Assembly: GCA_037447655.1 (NCBI GenBank)
Contig: JBBHKE010001591.1
Span: 143,725-207,724, forward strand
Direction of reading: 5' to 3'
DNA: 64,000 nt
From: Zygnema cylindricum
Taxonomy: Eukaryota > Streptophyta > Zygnematophyceae > Zygnematales > Zygnemataceae
Part shown: in pieces, positions 1-9,281 of the stretch
Position numbering within the stretch: the first letter of the stretch is position 1
Layout of the letters: each line of letters begins with the position of its first letter
Notes under the pieces: model-generated
Databases searched by the model: none
Seen by the model: only the letters and a program-made list of their open reading frames with translations
Told to the model about the DNA's origin: nothing
Program-made: the position numbers and the translations under genes

Positions 1-434
1 GTAGGGCAGGGAAATTATAAAGTCGAATGTAATATATTGTCGGAAATAAATGAAAAACTTTGGCCACAACCTGAAAAAATAAATAAAAGGATTTAGGTTA
101 AATTGTCGATTCGTTAAAAGGTTTGAGGGTTTTTTATGGTTTTTTAGGGTTTTTGTGAACAGCCAACCATTTGTTTTTCCTTGACTGTTTAGCTACATTT
201 GTTTAATGTGATTTGAGAAAACATGGGAGATAGTCTATTGATTCAAGAAAATACAAATCAACCATTTTGTAATTGTACCACTTGACATGAGGCAGCATAC
301 GCATATCAAGGGAGAAAAATTCAGAAATCCCCACTGCCAAATCAAACGATGGGAGATAATTTTTTTTCGCCTTCAAGAACTTCTCATTAGATTGCTGAGA
401 CAAGTGCCTATCTCAGTCTACTTGTTGAATCTAC

Positions 435-566
435 TTGTTGAATTCCATAGGTGAGGTTTATTTTAGTAACGAACTTATTACTTAAAATGAAAGAGACTTT
501 TTGTTGAATTCCATAGGTGAGGTTTATTTTAGTAACGAACTTATTACTTAAAATGAAAGAGACTTG
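435..566. repeat. Two-copy tandem duplication, 66-bp unit
   Basis: The unit beginning TTGTTGAATTCCATAGGTGA at 435 is repeated from 501 with essentially no divergence, so the duplication is recent. It sits just left of the long minisatellite and has no coding content. Confidence 0.9.
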
Positions 567-584
567 TTAATGCAACATATGACA

Positions 585-2085
585 GATAAGTAAACAGATA
601 ATTTGATTAGATAGATAATGAGTATAGATAGATAATTAGATTAGATAGATGATTAGATTAGATAGATAATTGGATTAGATAGATTACTAGATTAGATAGT
701 GAATTAGATTGGATAGATAATTAGATTAGATAGATAATTAGATCAGACAGGTAATTAGATTAGATAGGTAATTCGGCAGATAATTAGATAAGATAATTTG
801 AAAGATAATTAAACAGATAATTAGACAGATAATTAGATTATATAGATAATTTGATTAGATATATAATTAGATTAGATAGATAATTAGATTAAATAGATAA
901 TTGAATTAGATAGATAACTAGATTAGATAGTGAATTAGAATGGATAGATAATGAGATTAGATAGATAATTAGATTTGATAGATAATTTGATTAGATAGGT
1001 AATTAGATTAGATTGGTAATTTGGCAAATAATTAGATTAGATAATATGACAGATAAATAGACAGATAATTAGATTAGGTTGATAATTATATTAGATAGTC
1101 AATTAGATTAGATAGATAACTAGATTAGATAGCGCATTAGATTAGAAAGATAATTAAATTAGATAGATAATTAGATTATATAATTAATTAGATAATTTGA
1201 TAGATAATTGGACAGATAATTATACAGATAACTAGACAGATAATTAGATTGGATAATAAGATTAGATAATTTGACAGATAATCGGACAGATAATTTGACA
1301 GATAATTTGATAGATAATTAGAGAGATAATTAGACGGATAATTAGACAGATAATTAAATTAGATAGATAATTAGATTAGATAGTGAATTAGATTAGATAG
1401 TGAATAAGATTAGATAGATAATTAGATTATATAATTTGACAGATAATTAGATAGATAATTAGACAGATAATTAGAGAGATAATTAGATTAGATAGATAAC
1501 TTGATTAGATAGTGAATTAGATAAGATAGATAATTAGATTAGATAGTGAATTATATTAGATATATAATTAGATTAGATAGATAACTAGATTGCATAGTGA
1601 ATTAGATTAGAAAGATAATTAGATTAGATAGATAATTAGATTAGATAATTAATTAGATAATTGACAAATAATTGGACAGATAATTAGACAGATAATTAGA
1701 TTAGATAATAAGATTAGATAATTTGACACATAATAGGACAGGTAATTTGACAGATTATTTGATAGATAATTAGACAGATAATTAGACAAATAATTAGACA
1801 GATAATTAGATAGATAATTAGACAGATAATTAGACAGATAATCAGATTAGATAGATAATTAGATTAGATAGATAATAAGATTAGATAGTGAATTAAATTA
1901 GATAGATAATTAAATTAGATAGATAACTAGATTAGATAATTAATTAGATAATTTGACATATAATTGAACAGATAATTAAACAGATAATTAGATTATATAG
2001 ATAATTAGATCAGATAGAGAATTGGACAGGTTGTATAGATAAATAATCACCCAGATAATTAGAGAGAAAATTAGGCAGATAACTC
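585..2085. repeat. Long degenerate minisatellite, GATAATTAGATTAGATA type
   Basis: About 1.5 kb consists of variants of GATAATTAGATTAGATA. Interspersed variants read ACAGATAATTAGACAGATAA and TAGTGAATTAGAT. Unit length drifts around 11-22 bases and higher-order blocks recur, for example near 1200-1340 and 1650-1860. Strand composition is strongly skewed, with almost no C on the plus strand. No gene is seen in it. Confidence 0.95.
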
Positions 2086-2096
2086 AACTTTGTCTT

Positions 2097-2270
2097 TTAA
2101 GTTTTCTTTTTCAATTTTGTATTTTGATATTTTGACAGTTTTCCTTCATTGTCTTCCCTTCTATTTTTGGCTTTGACTTGTGACACATCATATTCAGCCA
2201 CTGCACTAAGAGAGTAGGAAATTGCCTCGTCATCAATGGTGGAGTTGGATGGCAACAATTTTTTCGCCAT
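2097..2270 (-). CDS. Hypothetical short protein or terminal exon (57 codons)
   Basis: An ATG at 2270 opens a lysine-rich frame, MAKKLLPSNS to KLKKKT, that closes with TAA at 2097. I do not recognise the family. Its composition, lysine/arginine-rich with an acidic middle, would suit a small nuclear or nucleolar protein, but that is only an impression. In favour: the region just upstream on the minus strand contains TTAGGGTTTTG, a telo-box-like motif common in 5' leaders of plant translation and ribosome genes. Against: it is short, no splice partner was found, and it abuts the minisatellite. It could equally be a chance frame. Confidence 0.25.
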   Translation of the reverse strand: MAKKLLPSNSTIDDEAISYSLSAVAEYDVSQVKAKNRREDNEGKLSKYQNTKLKKKT

Positions 2271-2463
2271 TTCGAACAACAAAACCCTAAAAAAGTAAGC
2301 ATTCTAAGAAAGTAAGCAGATGGCAGGAAAGCGATGACGTGGGCGACGTGCAATCCATGGCGATGAAAAAGGGAGCGAGACTTTCACAGATCCCATTTGA
2401 AAAATTGGAGAGATTTTCCGGATGGCGGCGCAGTCAAGATGGCGGTGGTTGTCAGATTCCAAA

Positions 2464-2597
2464 GGGAACAAACAAAAAAAAAGACCGGTTGTGATTTGAC
2501 AAAGAATGAGTGACTGATTGGACAAATAATGGGAACAAACAAAAAAAAAGACCGGTTGTGATTTGACAAAGAATGAGTGACTGATTGGACAAAGAAT
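2464..2597. repeat. Two-copy tandem duplication, 67-bp unit
   Basis: The unit starting GGGAACAAACAAAAAAAAAG at 2464 recurs at 2531 nearly unchanged. A shorter third piece, ACAAAGAATGAGTGACTG, follows. Confidence 0.9.
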
Positions 2598-3599
2598 GAG
2601 TGACTGTGATTGGTCCAAAAATATTACACTTTGTGAGGTCTGCCCGCATTTGGCGTTATCTCACGACATATATCACCTACGCCAAATGATGTATATTTAC
2701 TCTATTTTTGTCAGTATGGTTATTCTATTTCATGTGCCATTGTGGTAAAAAACCCATATTACAGTTAAAAGTTACTCCTTTCAAGGGTCATTTTGGTAAG
2801 TCTGGTTTATTTAGAATTAATATTTACGCTAATATAGACCCGATCCTATATTAGAATACATTTTTTAATGAAATTGCTACGAAGTTCCCTATTCTAACTG
2901 AATACGTGGAACGTCGAACAACTGTTACAAAATTATTACGGAAATAAAGGCAAACATGTATTTTCGTCGTTGTACTATAAACTTCTGGCATGGATATTAA
3001 GGTAATTGTTCACACTGACGATGATGCTGTCGACGGACGAGAGTTATGCGAACAACTTTTTTTAGATATGATTGAGTCTTTTTGTTTAGTGCGATTTCAC
3101 GTGTGAGCGTGACTCTTTTAAATCATTAAATTTATCTTTTTACTTAAAAAGTACAATTTTGCACGGTCGGACGTTGTCCGTATTCCACACTATTTAAAAC
3201 GAACCTATATTAGAATGTTGTTACGCTAATTAAAACATACCTAAATTAGAATAATGAAAAAATTAGAATCGTCTACTCTATTTAATGTGATAGAGTCGAA
3301 ATTTCGAGCGACCGAATTAGAGTAATCTACTCTAATTACGATGCGCGATGTACCGTAAAATTTGTACATTTTACGGGAAACGCTGTACGTTTTACGTCAA
3401 TTTGTCGTTCAGTTTACCAGACAGAAAGTACATCGCGATTTATTGTAAATCGGAAAAAAGGAAAAAATCGCGCGATTTGAAAAATAACGTAAAATAGCCA
3501 GTTTTTAAATTTTAAAGTTCAAATCATATTTTTCCGTACATTTTATGCATACACATGCGTTTGTTATTTTGCCATGCATCAATTCCCATTTCTTATTTC

Positions 3600-3660
3600 T
3601 TGGGTTGTTTTAGGGTATTTTAGGGTATTTTAGGATTTTTAGGGTTATTTAGGGTTTTTT
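3600..3660 (+). repeat. Degenerate TTTAGGG telomere-like tract
   Basis: Five or six imperfect copies of TTTAGGG(T/A) occur within about 60 bases, for example TTTAGGGTATTTTAGGGTAT. This matches the plant-type telomere unit. It lies about 180 bases upstream of the RTEL1-like start codon and could be a telo-box promoter element or an interstitial telomeric remnant. A related CCCTA-rich stretch on the opposite strand is at about 4450-4545 in the first intron. Confidence 0.5.
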
Positions 3661-3841
3661 ACTACCTTTCTGGGTTTTTAATTGCAAAAGAAATTCATTA
3701 TTATTATTATTATTTTTTTTTTTTAATTTTGCCACATTGTTTGTGACGCTGTCGAAAAAAAAAACTCAGACGAACGCCTCTTATATATACTTTTTTTTTT
3801 TTTTGGTTTTTGTCTTTTGTTTTTTGGGAAAAGGACAAAAC

Positions 3842-6619
3842 ATGCCGACCTATCAGATTTTAGGGATTCCGGTTCATTTTCCGTACGAAGCGTACGAATG
3901 TCAACTGACTTACATGGAAAAAGTGATTTATGCCCTTAATAATGTGAGTTAAAAACTGTTTTTTTTAGATAAAAAATATATTTTTTTGGATAAAAAAAAA
4001 TTCGGTGTCTTAATAATGTTGCTGATTTTTTTTTTTTTTTTTTGGTAAACTTTTTTTTTTTTGGGTAAATTATTTTTTTGGAGAAAAACTAATTTTGAGT
4101 CTTAATAATGTTAATTAAAAACTTTTTTTTTTGGGGTAAACTTTTTTTTTGAGGGAGAAAGAAAATTCTGTCTTAATAATGTCAAGTCAAAAACTTTTTT
4201 CCGGGTAAAAATTTTGTTTTTTTACTATTTTCTTTGTGAAAAATGGGGGGGCGGGGAGGGGGGGTAAAGGGATATATGCTCTTAATACTGTAAGTTAAGA
4301 ACTTTCTTCTCTGTGTTTTTTTTTTTTGGGTGAACTATTTTTTGTTGTCAAAATTATGAATAGTTTAAACCCAAATTATGAAATTTTTTACCTTCAATTA
4401 TGGAATATGAAGTCAATTATGAAAAGTAAACTCAATTTTGGAAAGTCAACGCAATAAAAAACCTCAGAAAACCTAACAAAACCCAGAAAGACTCTAAGAA
4501 AACCCCAGAACCTCGAAACCCTAGAAAACCCTTTAAAACCCCATCAACTTGGGATTCTGTCCTACATGTTTTAGTGTGGATTAACACCAATTTTTGGGGC
4601 AAAACCGAAAATCCACACTAATTGTAGTGAGAGTTGTAATCAATTTGTGGGAAAAAAATTGAAAGAAAAAGCTTAAACAAACTCAAAAAAACCTTAAAAG
4701 CATAACTTCAAATAACAAAAAAGTAACTTAAAATGACTTAAAATAAGTTAAAATAAGTTAAAAGTAAGTTAAAGTAAGCTAAAATAACTTAAGAAAACTA
4801 AGAAAAAATTGAAAAAAACGTAAGAACATCAAGGGAAATTTAGAAAAAAAACAATCCACTTCTATTATTGTGAACTACAGAAACTTTGGAAAACTTTCCG
4901 CTCTAATTTTTATCGGCGATAGTACGATTATAACGATAATATAATTTCTGAATAATTTTTGATAATATTTTTCGACGCGATTCATAAATGATTTTTAAAT
5001 GATTTTTTAAATGATTTTTGATTGATTTTTGAACGATTTTCGTATGATTTTTTTGATACGATTCTTAAATGATTTCTGAATGATTTTTGAGACGATTCTT
5101 AAATAATTTTGGAATTACTATTTTTTTTTTTGATATTTTTTAGGGTTTAAATGCCCTTTTGGAGAGTCCTACGGGTACCGGAAAAACTTTATGTCTCCTT
5201 TGTGCCACTCTCGCTTGGAGAGAATCTTTTATTAACTCTCAAAATAATAGTACGGGAAAAAATAATACTACGAAGAAAACTACGGAAACATTTTTTACGG
5301 AAAATCGTTACACGGAAAAAAATTCGACGGAAAATTCTCCGTTTTCGTCACACGGAAACGCGAATACGGAAAGTCAACAAAAGAATTCAGAAAAAGTAGA
5401 CGGAAGTTCAGAAGAAGAAGACAAACTTTCGGGAGAAAATGGTCGGGAGGGAGTGAGGGAGGGAGGGAGGGATGGAGGGACGGGGGGAACGAGGGACGGA
5501 GGGATGGAGGGAGAGAAGGAGTTGGGAAAGAAACCGGTGATTTTTTATTCGTCGAGGACTCATAGTCAATTACAACAAGTTGTGAGGGAATTTAAGACAA
5601 CTCAATATAGGTAAATATATATATTTTCTTTATTTATATATATTTTTGTTTTCGTTCTTTATTTATTTATAATTTTTTCCAGGCCTAAAATATCATCGGG
5701 TCCCAAGACCAGAAGATGTGCATAAAGATATGCAGAACATACACATATATATTTATTTATTTATAATAAATATATACTATATATGTGTTTTTTTATTTTT
5801 GGTCGTACACCATTTATTTATTTATTTATCTATACATATATTTATTTTATTTTATTATTATATATATATTTTTTTTCAGGCCGAAAATGTCGATTATTGG
5901 ATCTCGGGATCAGAAAATGTGCACTCACGACACCATTTCGCAGTATCGAGGACAGCTACAAAATTTAATGTGTAGGAAAGCAATTAGATATAAAGGGAAA
6001 GGGAAAGGAAAAGTATGTGACCGTCACCATGTAAAAGGTATTTTTTTTATTTTATTTTTTGGGTTTTTTTTGGTTTTTTTTTAGATTTTTTCTGGTTTTT
6101 TTGTTGGTTTCTTTTTTTCTCTTTAAAATATATTTCAGTTCTGACTACAATTTTTGAGCTCTTTTCCTTTTTGTTTTGTTTTTCTTTCATTTACTTCGGG
6201 GATATCCAGTTTTTTTTTTTAAGGCAATAAACATAGAAATTTGAATCATAAGCTTTTTTTTTTTCTTGAATATGTATTTCTGACGACGTTTTGAATGCTT
6301 CTCTCTCTTTCCCTTTTTCCTCTCCCTCTCTTGCTCTCTCTCACTCTCTCTTCTCTCTCTTTTCTCTTTCTTCTCTCTCTCTTCTCTTTCTCTTCTCTCT
6401 CTCTCTCTCTCTATCTCCTCCCCTTTTCTTTCTCTCTCTCGCCCCCTCTCTCTCGTTCTCTCTCGCCCTTTCTCTCCCTCTTTCTCTCTTTCTTGCTCTC
6501 TCTCTCACTCTCTCTCGCTCTCTCTGATTTCTCTCTTCTCTCTCTCTATCTTTCCCTCTCCCACTTTTTCTCTCTTTTCCTCTCTCTCTCTCCCTCTCTC
6601 TTTCTCTCTCTCTCCCTAC

Positions 6620-6651
<32 letters not shown>

Positions 6652-6736
6652 CAGGTTTTCGTAATGCAAATCAAAAGGTTGTAGAAGAACCTTTCGATAT
6701 CGAGGATCTCATCAAAATCGGACACCAATTTGGAAA
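3842..6736 (+). pseudogene. RTEL1: RTEL1-like XPD-family helicase, 5' exons only (broken or misassembled)
   Basis: RTEL1 is a 5'-3' Fe-S DNA helicase acting in telomere maintenance and recombination control. Exons read: 3842-3943, 5144-5610, 5880-6037, 6655-6736; phases agree at every join. Exon 1 encodes MPTYQILGIPVHFPYEAYEC, the family amino end. Exon 2 starts with motif [10 protein letters not shown], and ends with motif Ia, SSRTHSQL. Between them is a low-complexity insert of roughly 95 residues rich in Asn, Thr, Glu and Gly, absent from the usual protein. Exon 3 carries three of the four Fe-S cysteines (KMC, LMC, KVC). Exon 4 encodes EPFDIEDLIKIG. The fourth cysteine (expected CPYY), the Walker B motif and the whole rest of a roughly 1000-residue protein are not present downstream, where a CT microsatellite runs into RAB5 exons. 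Family assignment is firm; whether this is a pseudogene or an assembly break is open. Confidence 0.85.
5683..5740 (+). pseudogene. Degenerate duplicate of RTEL1 exon 3 start
   Basis: After a good acceptor (TTTTTTCCAG) the sequence reads GCCTAAAATATCATC, then GGGTCCCAAGACCAGAAGAT, then GTGCATAAAG. This parallels the true exon 3 start at 5880 (GCCGAAAATGTCGAT and so on, encoding PKMSIIGSRDQKMC). It carries a small deletion and a frame-breaking TAA, so it cannot be used as the exon. It looks like a relic of a local exon duplication together with its AT-rich intron. Confidence 0.6.
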
Positions 6737-7218
6737 GTATGTCTCTCTCTCTCTCTCACCCTCTTCTCACCCTCTCACTCTTACCCTCTATTGCTTTCAC
6801 CCTCTATCTCTCTCTCTCCCTCTGTCACTTGCCGTCACACTCTCTCACCCACTACCTCTCCCTCTCTCTCAGTATCTCTCTCACCCTCTCTCTCTCTCAT
6901 TCTCATATTCCTCACCATTTCCAAATAGGAATCGTAAAACAAACCGGAAAATATGCTGGTGTGTCTCCTCTCTCTCTGTCTCTCTCTCTCTCTCTCTCCT
7001 CTATCTCTGGCTACGACTCTCCCACCCTCTCTTTTCACTCTCTCTTTCTCATTGTTCCTCGCTCTACCTCTCTTATCTCTCGCTCCCTCTTTCTAGCCTG
7101 TGGTATCTCTCTCTCTCTCTCATACACTAATCCTCTCACTATCTCTCTCCCCCATTGTCTTTCTCACACTTATTCTCTCATTAGAATTCACTTAATCTTT
7201 CTCTCTCTCTCTCTCTCT

Positions 7219-7273
<55 letters not shown>

Positions 7274-7650
7274 ATTATTTGTCGCTATTTAAAAAATAAA
7301 GTGGAAAACAAATAGGAAAGGAATTTTTGTTGCTCTCTCCGTCTCTCTCTCTTTTCTATTTCTTATTCTCTCCCACCTACTATCTCTCTCTCCTTCTCCC
7401 TCTCCTTCTCCTCTCCCTTTCCCTCTATCTCTCTCGCTCTCCCTTGCCCATTCCCTCTCTCTCTCCATTTCCTTCCCTCTCTCTCCCTTTCCTTTCCTCT
7501 CTTTCTCCCTCTCCCTTTTTCTCCCTATCTTCTCCCTCCCCTTCCCCTCCCACTCTCTCCCCCACTCTCTCTCCCTCTCCTTCCCCTCTCCCACTCTCTC
7601 TATCTCTGTCTCTCTCACTCTCTCTCCCTCTCCCTCTCCCTCCCTCGCTC
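6298..7650 (+). repeat. CT-rich microsatellite block
   Basis: Almost continuous CTCTCT, CTCCCT and CTTTCT runs are interrupted by the RTEL1 exon at 6655-6736 and by short unique patches at 6905-6960 and 7270-7330. The long Ser/Leu/Pro-rich or Arg/Glu-rich open frames across it are composition artefacts. No other exon was found here, although the missing parts of both RTEL1 and RAB5 should lie in this interval if the assembly were complete. Confidence 0.9.
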
Positions 7651-7660
7651 TCATTTGCAG

Positions 7661-9281
7661 GCAATCCCAATCTTGTGATCGCTCTGGCTGGTAATAAAGC
7701 CGATTTGGATTCAAAAAGAAAAGTGGATGCAAAGGTATGAAATGTTACACCTTTTTTCTTTTATTTTCACCTCTTATATTTTGTTTTACTGTTCCTTGGC
7801 CTTTCCTACGATCCCTTCTTAGCCTTGCTTTATTGGACCCCCCTTTATTTTTCTTTTTTCTGTTTCGAGTCCTTTTTTGGGTTCTTAAGGCCTTTTTATT
7901 AGTGTTGTGTATCGGTTGCCCCGATAACCGATATGCCCTTTTTTTGTCCTACCGATAATCGATAGATTGGCACGATATATTGGTACCGTTGTTATTGCGA
8001 TGAAAAACCAATAAATATCGGTTTTCATCACTATAACACCGGTTCGAAAACTATCGACGATAATTGTACGGCTCATACCGTACATTTGTGCGGTTTATTC
8101 CGTTTTACTGAGATGCCGCTCTTACGTTATACAGAGTATCGAACAAATTGTCATACATGGCCTGCCACGCTATATGCAGTAGAAACTATAATACAGTATA
8201 TTATAAAGTACTATTACATAGTGTACTATATTTTTTCCACTTATCGCCGATAAGGAATTTGTTGGTATCGGAGCGATATATCGGGACCCCTCACTGTTCG
8301 ATAACCGATAACTATAGATATCGGTTTTATTGCGATTATTTTTTTCCCGATACACAACACTACTTTTTATACCTCATTTCAATATCTGGCTGCTGCTCCT
8401 ATTTTTTTATTTATTATCTATTTATTTATCTATTTATTTTTTTGGGGGGGGGGGGGGCTACAATTTGGGCAGACTGCTGAAGCCTATGCTTCGGAAAATG
8501 GATTATTTTTTATGGAAACATCTGCAAAAACGGCGCAAAATGTAAACGAAATTTTCCATGAAATTGGTAAGTGAAAATCACACCTTTTTTTTATTTATTG
8601 GTTTTCAGGAGAAACATTTTGATGTGTTCTCCTTTTTTGGATCCTCAGTGAACTCTTTAAAAACTAAAGTATATTTCTGTTGATAAAAAAATAGTCGCAA
8701 TGAAACCCCGAAAACTTAAATACTATTTTGGGCATTTTTAGTCTGAAGGTAGAAATTATTGGTTAAGTGTTTTGACAGCCGTAAGATTAAATATGGAGGA
8801 TCTATTCTCTATTAAAAAATGAGCTCTCTAAGTTATTCATATATCCTAATTAGTGTACAATTTTCGTACAACAAATGTAGCAATTAGTATAGTTCTATTT
8901 CTTCATGCACGCGTCGGCGCTTCAATGTGGCCGCCTGCTAACAATATTAGTATATTAGAACCAGGTTCCTGACATTTCTCATGTAAATACAAAAAAAAAA
9001 AAATACATGTAAAGTTAGAGAATAATTAGTCTTTTCCAACCTCAACGATGTTGAGTTATGTAACAATTTCCGTGTTAAAGCCTATTTTGTTAGTTATTTC
9101 TCCTAAAATTATAAGCTTAGTTATTTATTTTATATTTGTTTGTTTAATTACAAATATTTATGTTTTAATTACAGCACGGAGGCTTCCGAAAGCCCTACCT
9201 CCTCAAAAACCCGCTGGTATTGTCCTTACCGATAGGGCTTTAGGGAGAGTTCCCCCAAAACAATCTTCTTGTTGTTCATAA
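7661..9281 (+). pseudogene. RABF2: RAB5 (RABF2-like) small GTPase, 3' exons only
   Basis: RAB5 GTPases control early or late endosome fusion and vacuolar traffic. Three exons: 7661-7734, 8473-8566, 9175-9281 (stop TAA at 9279). They join in phase to read [52 protein letters not shown] and the end QSSCCS. Seen: the G4 motif NKAD, the G5 motif ETSAK and a terminal double cysteine for geranylgeranylation. The wording is close to plant RABF2 proteins. G1-G3 (P-loop, switch I, DTAGQE), about the first 120 residues, are absent: the first exon begins in phase 1 after TTTGCAG and only CT repeats precede it. The second intron hosts a complete hAT-type transposon at 7900-8362. A real gene is likely, with its 5' part lost from this assembly or the locus broken. 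Confidence 0.85.
7900..8362. mobile_element. hAT-type MITE in a RAB5 intron
   Basis: Terminal inverted repeats TAGTGTTGTGTATCGG and CCGATACACAACACTA are perfect over 16 bases. The element is flanked by an exact 8-bp duplication CTTTTTAT (7892-7899 and 8363-8370). Length is 463 bases with no transposase. The interior is rich in ATCGGTTATCGAT-type short palindromes. The 8-bp duplication is the hAT superfamily signature; the element is non-autonomous. Confidence 0.92.

Larger units (their letters stand above)
1..2096. other. Gene-free left flank, repeat-dominated
   Basis: No convincing coding exon is seen on either strand. The stretch holds a two-copy tandem duplication near 435-566 and a long minisatellite from about 585. 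Around 121-155 there are TTTAGGG-like and TTTATGG-like runs. Open frames here are short and have no recognisable domain. Confidence 0.7.
2271..3841. other. Intergenic, upstream of RTEL1-like gene
   Basis: No coding exon was recognised. The stretch contains a 67-bp tandem duplication at 2464-2597, an AT-rich block at 2800-3330 with several 'aattagaat' and 'ttacgctaat' motifs resembling the arms of the TA-flanked inverted-repeat elements found elsewhere in the window, and a TTTAGGG-like tract at 3600-3660. It presumably carries the RTEL1 promoter. Confidence 0.6.

Noticed and set aside
6929-6958. Possible fifth RTEL1 exon after CCAAATAG
   Set aside because: It joins in frame but encodes NRKTNRKIC-like residues that do not continue into the conserved CPYY motif; no support.
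6291-7740. Long Ser/Leu/Pro-rich and Arg/Glu-rich open frames on both strands
   Set aside because: They follow the CT microsatellite composition; only short pieces at 6655-6736 and 7661-7734 have family similarity.
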